Assembly (NCBI GenBank): GCA_036123135.1
Contig: JAZADZ010000030.1
Span: forward strand, 1-42,256
Direction: 5' to 3'
DNA length: 42,256 bases
Origin: GCA-2716065 sp036123135
Lineage (GTDB): Bacteria > Bacteroidota > Bacteroidia > Flavobacteriales_D > Parvicellaceae
Position 1 is the first letter of the stretch. Each line of letters starts with the position of its first letter. This document shows positions 23,582 to 32,521 of this stretch, one piece after another. The notes under the pieces were generated by a model that was not told the origin of the DNA, made no database searches, and worked only from the letters and a program-made list of their open reading frames with translations. Both the position numbers and the translations under genes were made by a program.

Positions 23582-25345
23582 TTACCAAGAATACTCTCCT
23601 TTTTCAATAAAATATTTTGCTATTTTTCTTCTTTTAAACGTTGGATTTATATCCAAACTTTGAGTTAGCCTTTTGGAAAATAGTTTCAAAAATCTTTTGT
23701 TTTTATTGGAGGCTAAGCTGTCAATTATAGTCATAGATTTTTCTCGAATTGTGTTGGTGCACATGTAGAGCTGAAGATCAAGAATATCTTTTTTTATAGA
23801 AAGTTCCTTAGAGCTACTCTTTTGATTGGTTAATTTTTGAACGCGAAGGTAAACCGATTCAATGATAAAAATTTCAGAAAGGATATCTGCTAAATCCATT
23901 ACAATTTCTTGCTCCTCGGCAAGCTTTAGACCTAGTAATTTTCCTGTATGTCCAGAAAGAATTAAAAACAGATCTTTGAACATTTCAATTCGTTTGCAAA
24001 TTGTAGGGTTTTGGAACGGTAAAAGTGATTTTATTAGCTTTAGTGGAATCTTCTTACCAGCTTTAACCAAATCTAATTCTTTTGATTTAAATGCTCTTTT
24101 CATGAGTTCAGCAAATGTTAGCATTCTGTTAATCTCATTAGTGCCCTCATAAATTCGTGTAATTCTAGCATCTCGATATCCCATTTCAACTCCAGCCTCA
24201 ACACTGTAGCCCATACCGCCATAAATCTGTAATGTTTCATCCACACAGTAATCAAGAGTTTCGGAACAATAGACCTTTAAAATTGCGCATTCAATGGCAT
24301 ATTCTCTTAATGCATTGATTTTGGTTTCATTTTCAGGAGAGCCATTTTTGATTAATTCTTGCTCTTTTAAATCTATATTCTTTCCAGTCCTGTAAAGAGC
24401 AGATTCAGAGGAAAAAATTAATCGTGCCATCTCTCCAATTTTAAATTGCATTGCGGTGAATTCAGCAATACTTTTATCAAATTGTTTTCTTTCAATAGCA
24501 TATTGAATTCCTTTGGATAGAGCATATTTAGAACCGCCATTTGTACTTGCTGCAAGTTTTATTCTTCCTGAATTAAGAATGTTCAATGCAATTTTAAACC
24601 CACCTTGTCTGTCGCCGAGTAAATTATCTTTAGGTACTGGACAATCGTTGAAGAAAACTTGAACTGTAGAGGAACCTTTTATGCCAAGTTTTTTTTCTTC
24701 CTCACCAAGTGTGATACCACCAAAAGTTTTCTCAACAATAAAAGCAGAGAGATTGTCGTCGTCTTCAATTTTTGCAAAAACTATGAAGATATCTGCAAAT
24801 CCACCATTGGTGATCCACATTTTTTGTCCATTTATTAAATAATCACCTTTTTCAGTAAAAGTAGCTTTAGTCTTGCCTGAATTTGCATCGGAACCTGATT
24901 CTGGTTCTGTCAAAGCATAGGATGCTTTGTATTCTGCAGTTGCAATTTTGGGAAGATATTTCTCTTTTTGTTCTTTTGTACCATAGTAAACAATTGGGAG
25001 AGATCCTATCGATGTTTGTGCTCCAATTGTTGTAGCAAAAGAGAACCCTGGAGCTACAGCTTCCGAAAAAAGCAGACCAGTATTGAAGTCCAAATCTAAT
25101 CCACCGTATTCTTTTTTAATTCCTAATCCGCATAGGCCTAGTTCTGCAGATTTTTCAAGTAAACCGCTGATGAATTGTAGATCTTTTGATGCATCCGGTT
25201 CACTGGGCAAGTGATGAAGTTCAGTAGTTAAAAAATCATGTACCATTTCCTTTAACATTACTTGCTCTTCATTCCATTCTTCAGCAATAAAAATTGAATT
25301 TGGATCTGTTTCCTCGATTAAAAATGAACCTCCTTTTGACAACAT
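23582..25345 (-). CDS. Acyl-CoA dehydrogenase
   Basis: This is a 587-residue flavoprotein for the first oxidation step of beta-oxidation. Family signatures include YALTEPESGSDANSGKT, MWITNGGFADIFIVFAKI, FKIALNILNSGRIKLAA and the C-terminal LQIYGGMGYSVEAGVEMGYRDARI with RIYEGTNEINRM. An extra ~150-residue C-terminal helical part resembles long-chain/VLCAD-like forms. The open frame reaches 25372, but ATG 25345 gives the expected N-terminus (MLSKGGSFLIEET) and lies just downstream of a good promoter (25360-25389). The palindrome at 25387-25400 covers the -33 element, so the adjacent MarR regulator probably controls it. Confidence 0.92.
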   Translation of the reverse strand: MLSKGGSFLIEETDPNSIFIAEEWNEEQVMLKEMVHDFLTTELHHLPSEPDASKDLQFISGLLEKSAELGLCGLGIKKEYGGLDLDFNTGLLFSEAVAPGFSFATTIGAQTSIGSLPIVYYGTKEQKEKYLPKIATAEYKASYALTEPESGSDANSGKTKATFTEKGDYLINGQKMWITNGGFADIFIVFAKIEDDDNLSAFIVEKTFGGITLGEEEKKLGIKGSSTVQVFFNDCPVPKDNLLGDRQGGFKIALNILNSGRIKLAASTNGGSKYALSKGIQYAIERKQFDKSIAEFTAMQFKIGEMARLIFSSESALYRTGKNIDLKEQELIKNGSPENETKINALREYAIECAILKVYCSETLDYCVDETLQIYGGMGYSVEAGVEMGYRDARITRIYEGTNEINRMLTFAELMKRAFKSKELDLVKAGKKIPLKLIKSLLPFQNPTICKRIEMFKDLFLILSGHTGKLLGLKLAEEQEIVMDLADILSEIFIIESVYLRVQKLTNQKSSSKELSIKKDILDLQLYMCTNTIREKSMTIIDSLASNKNKRFLKLFSKRLTQSLDINPTFKRRKIAKYFIEKGEYSW

Positions 25346-25359
25346 ATAATTTTTTATTT

Positions 25360-25389
25360 CAAAAATAACCAATAATCGTTATAAATCAA
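25360..25389 (-). promoter_or_regulatory. Promoter of the acyl-CoA dehydrogenase gene
   Basis: On the minus strand, TTG (plus 25387-25389) is followed after 19 nt by TATTTTTG (plus 25360-25367), matching the Bacteroidota consensus in both boxes. The chosen ATG is 14 nt further on. The -33 TTG is part of the operator palindrome. Confidence 0.65.
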
Positions 25390-25400
25390 TGCATGCATTG
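25387..25400. promoter_or_regulatory. Palindromic operator CAATGCATGCATTG (acyl-CoA dehydrogenase)
   Basis: This is a perfect 14-nt palindrome that overlaps the -33 element and shares its 12-nt core with the site at 22990-23001. Two such sites 2.4 kb apart, each at the promoter of a beta-oxidation gene and flanking a MarR gene, are unlikely to be chance. Confidence 0.65.
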
Positions 25401-25504
25401 TACTTTTTGTCCTTCACTTATTGAATTTCAACTGTTTATATTTTTTACAGTTCTAAATTTTTCAAAATAAACTTTAGTTTTTCTTTGTAAGAGTACATTT
25501 ATTT

Positions 25505-26344
25505 ATGACCTGCCAAAGCATTTGTAATTATTATGAAGATCAGCTGAAATCACTTTTTTCCAAAAGAGAGTTGCGGGAAATTATAGCCCTTGCATTTTCA
25601 AAATCTAATAATTGGAATAAAGTGGATATTTCTATGAATAAATTTTCACATTTAAATAAATCAGAAGTTGATTTCCATAAATCAGTTGTACAAAAGTTAT
25701 TGGCTCATCAGCCAATACAATACATATTGGAAAATGTACATTTTTATAATTTATCTTTATTGGTAAAACCTGGTGTATTAATTCCAAGACCTGAAACAGA
25801 AGAATTAGTTAGCTGGGTTTTAACCCATGTTTTCGATGATGCATCGTTCTTAGACATTGGTACAGGTTCAGGTTGTATAGCTCTGGCTATAAAAGCCAAT
25901 ACAAATAGAAGTGATGTTTGTGCTATTGATCAATCTAAATACGCAATAGAAATTGCTAAGGAAAATGGAAGTAGCTTAAATCTTGATGTAAACTTTCTTG
26001 TTGATGATATTTTAAATCCTAAGATTAACAATAAATGGGATTTTATTATCAGTAATCCTCCATACATTCCAAGGGCAGATAAAAATTTTATGGAGGATAA
26101 TGTTTTGAAATATGAGCCTCACACAGCACTATTTGTTGACGATAACAACCCATTATTTTTTTATGAAAAAATCGCCAATTTTTCACTAAAACATTTAAAA
26201 AAGAGGGGGTACATTTTTTTTGAAATTCATTCAAATATGGGTTTTAAAATAGTAGAATTATTAGCATCTTTAGGATTTAAAGACATTGAAATTAAAAAGG
26301 ATTTACAGGGAAAAGATAGAATGATAAAAGCAAATTTGAAGTAG
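25505..26344 (+). CDS. prmC: Peptide chain release factor N5-glutamine methyltransferase
   Basis: This 279-residue SAM-dependent enzyme methylates the Gln of the GGQ loop in release factors 1 and 2. The N-terminal helical domain contains QPIQYILENVHFYNLSLLV and the typical LIPRPETEELVSWVL. The Rossmann domain has FLDIGTGSGCIALAI (SAM binding) and the substrate motif SNPPYIP. The length fits the family. The ATG at 25505 is only 3 nt after a TACATTTA box (25494-25501), which suggests a very short leader. ligA starts 6 nt after its stop, so the two are probably co-transcribed. Confidence 0.95.
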   Translation: MTCQSICNYYEDQLKSLFSKRELREIIALAFSKSNNWNKVDISMNKFSHLNKSEVDFHKSVVQKLLAHQPIQYILENVHFYNLSLLVKPGVLIPRPETEELVSWVLTHVFDDASFLDIGTGSGCIALAIKANTNRSDVCAIDQSKYAIEIAKENGSSLNLDVNFLVDDILNPKINNKWDFIISNPPYIPRADKNFMEDNVLKYEPHTALFVDDNNPLFFYEKIANFSLKHLKKRGYIFFEIHSNMGFKIVELLASLGFKDIEIKKDLQGKDRMIKANLK

Positions 26345-26350
26345 TAAAAA

Positions 26351-28411
26351 ATGTCAATTCAGGTTAAAAATAAGATTGAAGAATTAAGGAAAGAAATTTC
26401 TGAATACAATTATCAATATTATGTTTTGAATAATTCATTAATTTCTGATTATGATTTCGATCAATTACTCAAACAACTTGAAGAGCTTGAAATTAAATAT
26501 CCTGAATACAATGATGTTAATTCTCCTACTAAGCGAGTAGGTGGAGATATAACGAAAAATTTCCCAAGTATTAAACATCAATACCCAATGCTTTCCTTAA
26601 GTAATAGTTACTCCAAAGATGAAATCGTAGATTTTCAAAAAAGAGTTACCAAAGTTGTTGGAACAGATATTGACTATTCTTGTGAGCTTAAGTACGATGG
26701 TGTAGCTATAAGCTTAACCTATGAAAATGGTGAGCTATTAAGAGCAGTTACAAGAGGAGACGGAGAGAGGGGAGAGGATGTCACTGCAAACGTCCGAACC
26801 ATCAAAGCAATTCCACTAAAGCTTAGGGGGAATTACTTAAAAAAATTTGAGATCAGAGGGGAAATTATTTTTTCACACCAATCGTTCAAAGCATTAAATC
26901 TGATAAGAGAACAAAATGGTGAACCAATTTTTTCTAACCCAAGGAATACAGCTTCTGGAACCATAAAAATGCAGGATTCTTCAATTGTAGCTACACGAAA
27001 GCTAGATTGTTTTCTTTATTCTCTTTACTCTGATGAATTAAAAATTGATTCAAGTTTTGAAGTTTTTGAACTTATTTCAAAATGGGGATTCAAATCTCCA
27101 TCAATTAAAAATAGATATGTTCAAAAAGCTGAGTCCATAGATGAAGTTATGGATTACATAAATTATTGGGACGTTATGAGAGCAGACCTTCCATTTGATA
27201 TTGATGGAATTGTGGTAAAAGTTGACCGTATTGATTTTCAAAGAATCCTAGGATCTACAGCAAAATCTCCGCGTTGGGCGATTGCCTATAAATTTAAAGC
27301 CGAGCGCGTTTCTACAAGACTCCAGAATGTAACATTTCAAGTTGGAAGAACTGGTGCAATTACACCAGTTGCAATACTAGAACCCGTTCAATTAGGCGGA
27401 ACAATTGTGAAAAGAGCAAGTATCCACAATGCAGACCAGATGGCAAAATTAGATTTATGTATTGGTGATACGGTATTTATTGAAAAGGGAGGGGAAATAA
27501 TTCCGAAAATAATTAAAGTTGATCTTTCAGAGAGGAAGAAATCTTTTTCACCTGTTAAATTTATTGAACAGTGTCCAGAGTGTTTTTCAACATTAGAAAG
27601 AACGGATGGCGAGGCACAGCATTACTGTACCAATTCTGTAAGTTGTCCACCCCAAATCAAGGGTTCTATTGAGCATTTTGTTGCAAGAAAAAAAATGGAT
27701 ATCGATGGATTTGGTGCTGAAACAGTTGAGCTGTTGTATGAAAATGAGTTAATTAAAAACATAGCTGATATTTACGAGCTCACCTATGAAAATTTAATAC
27801 CCTTGGAAAGAGTGGCTGATAAATCTGCTAGAAACCTAATAAAGGCAATTGAAGAATCTAAGAAAACACCATTTGAAAAAGTTTTATTTTCTCTAGGCAT
27901 TAGACACGTTGGTGAAACGGTTGCAAAAAAACTAGCTCGTTCCTTTCGTTCAATTGATCAATTGTTGAATGCTTCTAAAGAGGAATTAGTTGTTGTTGAT
28001 GAAATTGGAGAAAAGATTGCTGATAGCATTAGAGCATATTTTACAAATGAAAAACAGATTGAAATTATCAATAGGTTAAAGTCTTATGGTTTAAATTTTG
28101 AGATGAAAGAACAGCAAATTGAATCTGAGATTTTTAAAGGGATGAATGTTGTTGTTTCTGGAAAATTTAATTTCATATCTCGTGACGAACTTAAGAATAC
28201 AATTGAAATAAATGGTGGTAAAGTTGTTTCATCTGTTTCATCTAAAACAAATTTAATTGTTGCAGGAGAAAATATGGGTCCTAGCAAGCTTGAAAAGGCA
28301 AAATCTTTATCAATTGCTTTATGTTCTGAAGAAGAGTTTTTGCAAAAAATATCCCAGAATAAATCCAAAAAAAACGAAGGGAAATCTGCTCAAGGTGAAT
28401 TGCCATTTTAG
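26351..28411 (+). CDS. ligA: NAD-dependent DNA ligase LigA
   Basis: This 686-residue replicative ligase seals nicks using NAD. It contains the Ia domain (NYQYYVLNNSLISDYDFDQL), the adenylation domain with the nucleophilic Lys114 in CELKYDGVAIS and RGDGERGEDVT, the OB fold (FQVGRTGAITPVAILEPV), a four-Cys zinc finger at ~405-432 (CPECFSTLE ... CTNSVSCPP), helix-hairpin-helix repeats (~450-590) and a C-terminal BRCT domain from ~595 (GMNVVVSGKFNFISRDEL). Length and order are standard. It sits between prmC and the DUF6913 gene without intergenic space. Confidence 0.97.
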   Translation: MSIQVKNKIEELRKEISEYNYQYYVLNNSLISDYDFDQLLKQLEELEIKYPEYNDVNSPTKRVGGDITKNFPSIKHQYPMLSLSNSYSKDEIVDFQKRVTKVVGTDIDYSCELKYDGVAISLTYENGELLRAVTRGDGERGEDVTANVRTIKAIPLKLRGNYLKKFEIRGEIIFSHQSFKALNLIREQNGEPIFSNPRNTASGTIKMQDSSIVATRKLDCFLYSLYSDELKIDSSFEVFELISKWGFKSPSIKNRYVQKAESIDEVMDYINYWDVMRADLPFDIDGIVVKVDRIDFQRILGSTAKSPRWAIAYKFKAERVSTRLQNVTFQVGRTGAITPVAILEPVQLGGTIVKRASIHNADQMAKLDLCIGDTVFIEKGGEIIPKIIKVDLSERKKSFSPVKFIEQCPECFSTLERTDGEAQHYCTNSVSCPPQIKGSIEHFVARKKMDIDGFGAETVELLYENELIKNIADIYELTYENLIPLERVADKSARNLIKAIEESKKTPFEKVLFSLGIRHVGETVAKKLARSFRSIDQLLNASKEELVVVDEIGEKIADSIRAYFTNEKQIEIINRLKSYGLNFEMKEQQIESEIFKGMNVVVSGKFNFISRDELKNTIEINGGKVVSSVSSKTNLIVAGENMGPSKLEKAKSLSIALCSEEEFLQKISQNKSKKNEGKSAQGELPF

Positions 28412-28428
28412 TGCTAAATTTAATTGAT

Positions 28429-28992
28429 ATGATTAACGTTCTTAAGATTAAAAAAATAATTGGGAAGAGAGTATTGAAAAATATACTCAACAAGAAAGTT
28501 GACAGAAAAGTACGGTTTTGCAACATCAAAGAAGCAAATTCTTTTGGAATACTTTGTGTAGTTAAAGACGAAAAAGATTACAAAAAAATTTTAAAACTGA
28601 TTAAGTACCTAAGAGATGAATTTGGGATAAGAGGAGTAAAAGCACTGGCATTTTACACAAAAAAAGACAACCCACATTTTCTCCAAAGTCGACTAGGTTT
28701 TGACTTCTTTAATACCAAAGACTTAAATTGGTTTTGTTTTCCCAATACAATTGTCTCGAGAAACTTCATTAATGAAAATTTTGACATTCTACTAGACATT
28801 ACTGATGGCGATGTAGTTCCTCAACAGTTCAGTCTATATTATTCTAAAGCTGCATTGAAAGTTGGAACTTTTTCAAAAAAAAATAAGCCATTTTATGACT
28901 TAATGATAGACTTCAAAGGGAGTGATTTTCAAGAAAATATTAATCATGTTGTAAACTATTTAGACATGATCAATGACAAAAAGCAAAATTAA
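28429..28992 (+). CDS. DUF6913-type conserved flavobacterial protein
   Basis: This is a 187-residue protein of unknown function. The basic N-terminus (MINVLKIKKIIGKRVLKNIL) leads into an alpha/beta core with FGILCVVKDEKDYKKILKLI, LAFYTKKDNP, FCFPNTIVSRNF and FDILLDITDGDVVPQQF. I match it to the DUF6913 family from this pattern and from its usual place in flavobacteria, with moderate certainty. A GTG at 28411 would also start the frame and overlap the ligA stop, but ATG 28429 is the more usual choice. Its end overlaps the shikimate kinase gene by 20 nt, so translation may be coupled. Confidence 0.75.
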   Translation: MINVLKIKKIIGKRVLKNILNKKVDRKVRFCNIKEANSFGILCVVKDEKDYKKILKLIKYLRDEFGIRGVKALAFYTKKDNPHFLQSRLGFDFFNTKDLNWFCFPNTIVSRNFINENFDILLDITDGDVVPQQFSLYYSKAALKVGTFSKKNKPFYDLMIDFKGSDFQENINHVVNYLDMINDKKQN

Positions 28993-29497
28993 AAATAACT
29001 CGGAAAATATTATTCTAATTGGAATGATGGGATCTGGAAAGTCCACAGTTGGTAAGCTACTTGCTAAGCTGCTCGATGAATATACATTTATTGATACGGA
29101 CAAAGTAATAGAAAGAATAACAGGGTCTACAATTTCTAATCTATTTTTAAGTAAGGGGGAACACTATTTTAGAGAGTTGGAATCAAAGGTTTTAAGAGAA
29201 ATTAACACTCAAAAAATTATTCTTGCGTCTGGAGGAGGTATGCCTTTTCACAATAATAATTGGGATGTTCTTTCTAAATTAGGAACTACTTTTTTTCTCA
29301 ACCAATCGCTAAAACAGTTGTTGATTAATTGTAAAAAATCTACAGCTAAGAGACCTCTTTACAATGAAGCTACTTTTGTTAAAATTTTAGAAGAAAGAAC
29401 TCCGATATTTCAAAAATCAAACCATACCATTGACTGCTTTGGATTAAAACCAAGTGAAATAGCTGATGTTATTTTTCGTCTGCATCAGTCAGTTTGA
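28973..29497 (+). CDS. aroK: Shikimate kinase
   Basis: This is a 174-residue P-loop kinase of the aromatic amino acid pathway, phosphorylating shikimate at the 3-hydroxyl. The Walker A is LIGMMGSGKSTVGKLLA. The shikimate-binding residues appear in FIDTDKVIE, YFRELESKVL and LASGGGMPF. The lid Arg lies in KSTAKRPLYNE. It overlaps the DUF6913 gene by 20 nt at its start and the convergent S9 peptidase gene by 13 nt at its end. The AroK/AroL naming cannot be separated from sequence alone. Confidence 0.94.
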   Translation: MTKSKIKNNSENIILIGMMGSGKSTVGKLLAKLLDEYTFIDTDKVIERITGSTISNLFLSKGEHYFRELESKVLREINTQKIILASGGGMPFHNNNWDVLSKLGTTFFLNQSLKQLLINCKKSTAKRPLYNEATFVKILEERTPIFQKSNHTIDCFGLKPSEIADVIFRLHQSV

Positions 29498-31611
29498 CCT
29501 TCCAACATCAATAGAAAACTATAGTCCAATGCAATTTCTCTCAAGTATTCAAAACGTCCACTTGAACCTCCATGACCTGCATTCATGTTCGTTTTCAATA
29601 AAACGAGATTATTATCCGTTTTAAGTGCTCTTAGTTTGGCAACCCATTTTGCTGGTTCCCAGTATTGCACTTGTGAGTCGTGAAGTCCAGTAGTAACCAA
29701 TAGGTTGGTATAGTCCTTGGCTTCAACGTTATCATATGGAGAGTAAGAAAGCATATATTTATAATAAACACTATCGTTTGGGTTTCCCCATTCATCGTAT
29801 TCACTTGTTGTTAAGGGAATATCTTCATCTAGCATGGTAGTTACCACATCAACAAATGGAACAGCAGCAATAATTCCACTGTATAAATCCGGTCTCATAT
29901 TATATATGGCACCCATCAATAATCCTCCTGCACTTCCACCTGAAGCATACAGCCTGTTTTTTGAAGTATATTTTTCTTCGATCAGGAAGATCGAGCAATC
30001 AATAAAATCGGTAAATGTATTTTTTTTGTTCAATAGTTTCCCATCTTCATACCATTCTCTTCCCAACTCCTGACCACCTCTAACATGAGCAATTGCGAAA
30101 ATAAAACCTCTTTCAAGTAGGCTTATCCTGTTGGAACTAAAATTTGGATCCATACTGTATCCATACGAACCATAGGCATAAAGCAAAAGAGGATTGTTGC
30201 CATTTAGGTTTATGTCTTTTTTATGAACTATTGAAATGGGTACTTTTGTTCCATCTCTAGAAGTAGCCCAAACTTTTTTGGTTAAATAATCACTTTTTTC
30301 ATACCCACCAAGTACTTCTTTTTGTTTAAGAACAATCGTTTCTTTTGTATCCATGTTGTAATCTTGGGTAGTGCCAGGTGTAATAAGTGAATTGTACCAA
30401 AGTCGAATTTTATTCGAATTAAAATTATAATTTGCAGATGAAAATGCTACGTAACTATCCTCAGGAAATTCAATGTAATGTTCAACTTTTGATTTTAGAT
30501 TTACGACTCTAAAATTCAACATTCCATTGTACCTTTCACATACAACAATGTGGTCTTTGAAAATTTCAATGTATTCGATTAATGTACTTTCTCTAGCTTC
30601 AATTACTGTTTTCCAATTTTCCGAAGAAGTAGCATATTCATCGCACTCCATTAGACAAAAGTTTTTTGCATTTAGATTGGTTTGAACAAAGAATTTATTC
30701 TCGTGATGATAAATCCCATATTCAAGACCTCTGGTTCTTTTTTGGAATATTTTTGGTTTACTTTCTGGGGAGTCTGCCGGTATAAGTTGGACTTCATCGG
30801 TCAATGTACTCGAAGATCCAATTACTAAGTATTTTGATGATTTTGTTTTGGATATGTAGCAATCGAAAGTTTCATCTTTTTCTTCGAAAATAAGAACATC
30901 ATTTATTGGATCAGTTCCAATTGTGTGTTTGAAAATTTTATTTGATCTTAACGTAACTGGATCTTTTTTGGTGTAGAAAACAGACATGTTATCATTTGCC
31001 CATTCCATAGACCCCGTTGTATTGCAGATTGTCTCCTTTAAAAATTCTCCAGTCTTAAGGTTCTTAAATTTTATGTCATACATCCTTCTTGAAAGAGTGT
31101 CTACTGAATAGGCCATAACCATATTGTTGGGACTTATTTCAAATCCACCTATATCGAAATACTCTAGTCCCTGTGACATACGATTTCCGTCCAGTAGAAT
31201 TTGTTCTTCATCATCACTTAGGTTTTTTTTCCGAGTGTATATTGGATGCTCAGAACCCTCATTGAATTTTGTACAATAATAGTAATCGTTTGAGAAAAAG
31301 GGAACGCTGCTGTCATCCTCCTTAATTCTTCCTCTCATTTCTTCATAGAGCGAATCTTGGAGGTTTTGAGTATTTTTTAATATAAAATTAGAATATGAAT
31401 TTTCTTCATTCAAGTAATCAATAACTTCTTTATTGTCACGTTGATTCAGCCAATAGTAATTATCAGTTCTTGTATCACCATGAATCGTTAGTGTTTTGGG
31501 GTTTATTCTACATACTGGAGCTATTTTTTTTTCTTCCATAGTTGACGATTGATTGTTGGTATTGCAAGATGTAAACAACAAAATTAGTGAGGGGTAAATA
31601 AGAACTTTCAT
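29485..31611 (-). CDS. S9 family prolyl oligopeptidase (oligopeptidase B-like) lipoprotein
   Basis: This is a 708-residue serine peptidase that cleaves short peptides. A lipoprotein signal (VLIYPSLILLFTSCNTN) puts it on a membrane facing the periplasm or outside. Then comes PVCRINPKTLTIHGDTRTDNYYWL, a beta-propeller (~80-410), and the alpha/beta-hydrolase domain with the nucleophile in ASGGSAGGLLMGA, an Asp in TTGLHDSQVQYWEP and the His in NMNAGHGGSSGR. The Glu/Asp pattern resembles oligopeptidase B, but Arg/Lys specificity is not proven. It is last in the mevalonate operon (7 nt after the UbiA gene), although its function does not obviously belong there. The stop overlaps aroK. Confidence 0.92.
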   Translation of the reverse strand: MKVLIYPSLILLFTSCNTNNQSSTMEEKKIAPVCRINPKTLTIHGDTRTDNYYWLNQRDNKEVIDYLNEENSYSNFILKNTQNLQDSLYEEMRGRIKEDDSSVPFFSNDYYYCTKFNEGSEHPIYTRKKNLSDDEEQILLDGNRMSQGLEYFDIGGFEISPNNMVMAYSVDTLSRRMYDIKFKNLKTGEFLKETICNTTGSMEWANDNMSVFYTKKDPVTLRSNKIFKHTIGTDPINDVLIFEEKDETFDCYISKTKSSKYLVIGSSSTLTDEVQLIPADSPESKPKIFQKRTRGLEYGIYHHENKFFVQTNLNAKNFCLMECDEYATSSENWKTVIEARESTLIEYIEIFKDHIVVCERYNGMLNFRVVNLKSKVEHYIEFPEDSYVAFSSANYNFNSNKIRLWYNSLITPGTTQDYNMDTKETIVLKQKEVLGGYEKSDYLTKKVWATSRDGTKVPISIVHKKDINLNGNNPLLLYAYGSYGYSMDPNFSSNRISLLERGFIFAIAHVRGGQELGREWYEDGKLLNKKNTFTDFIDCSIFLIEEKYTSKNRLYASGGSAGGLLMGAIYNMRPDLYSGIIAAVPFVDVVTTMLDEDIPLTTSEYDEWGNPNDSVYYKYMLSYSPYDNVEAKDYTNLLVTTGLHDSQVQYWEPAKWVAKLRALKTDNNLVLLKTNMNAGHGGSSGRFEYLREIALDYSFLLMLEGQTD

Positions 31612-31618
31612 GTTAAAA

Positions 31619-32521
31619 TTAATAGAGGAGTATCGAAAACACAGCTAAAATAATAATGATTTTATATATGTTATTGATTTTATTGAAATGGGTAGTGGTT
31701 TTCGCAAATTTAAGAAGATATAGACCACATACAATTAGGCAAAAGCTCAAAGCAAAATAATATACAATAGATTTTTCAAAAATGTACGGAATTATAAAAC
31801 CAATTGGAGCAAGAGACGAAAGCATTAAAGTTAAAATAATGTATTTAGTGTTTTTGATACCAAACAAGATCGGGATACTTTTTTCATTTACAATTAAATC
31901 ACCTTTAAGCGAAACCATTTTTTTAATTACCTCTCGAGTTAGTGTTATTGCAAAAATGTAACAGACAAAAAGAAATATGGTAAAGTTTAGCTGCATGTAA
32001 TGGAGACTTATGCTTGCAAAAGGAGCAACAGTTAAAATTGAAGCTCCCAATTCACCACTGAGTGGTTTTTGGCGTAGTTTATGAGAGTAAATCCAAAGAC
32101 CAGAGGAAAAAAGTAGGTTGAAAAGTCCTACTTTCCAGCCCAATAAAATTGATAAAGAACTTCCAACGAAAAGAAAAAAAATATAGGAGTTCAAACAAAA
32201 TTGTTTGCTGATCACTGTTCCAAAAACCGTACTTTCTGGATGGTTGATTAAGTCTTTCTCAAAATCATAAAAAGCATTAATTATATAACCTGCCATTATT
32301 AAAAAAGCAATTGCTACTACATTTATATGAAGTGAAATATCTTTAATTACATCGATTTTTGGTATATGGTCTTGGAGCATGAAAATCGAACTCAAATAGA
32401 GCCCTATGGTGACCAAAAGTACATTGTACCACCTTACCAGGGATAACATCGCCAATAGTTTTATAAAAATTGGAGGTTGATTGTTCTTTAGAAACTGTTC
32501 TTTAAAATCTGTGGATGACAT
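31619..32521 (-). CDS. UbiA-family prenyltransferase (geranylgeranylglycerol-phosphate geranylgeranyltransferase-like)
   Basis: This is a 300-residue polytopic membrane protein with about eight hydrophobic segments. The first Asp-rich motif is in IINAFYDFEKDLINHPES and the second is LTREVIKKMVSLKGDLIVNEKSIP; together they bind the prenyl diphosphate through Mg ions. The second motif with its following Lys/Ser-Ile-Pro looks like the (di)geranylgeranylglyceryl phosphate synthase branch of UbiA and less like the MenA or UbiA quinone branch. It overlaps the mevalonate kinase gene by 20 nt and so is co-expressed with isoprenoid supply. The acceptor (a glycerol phosphate, a quinone precursor or another) is not decided by sequence. 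Confidence 0.85.
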   Translation of the reverse strand: MSSTDFKEQFLKNNQPPIFIKLLAMLSLVRWYNVLLVTIGLYLSSIFMLQDHIPKIDVIKDISLHINVVAIAFLIMAGYIINAFYDFEKDLINHPESTVFGTVISKQFCLNSYIFFLFVGSSLSILLGWKVGLFNLLFSSGLWIYSHKLRQKPLSGELGASILTVAPFASISLHYMQLNFTIFLFVCYIFAITLTREVIKKMVSLKGDLIVNEKSIPILFGIKNTKYIILTLMLSSLAPIGFIIPYIFEKSIVYYFALSFCLIVCGLYLLKFAKTTTHFNKINNIYKIIIILAVFSILLY

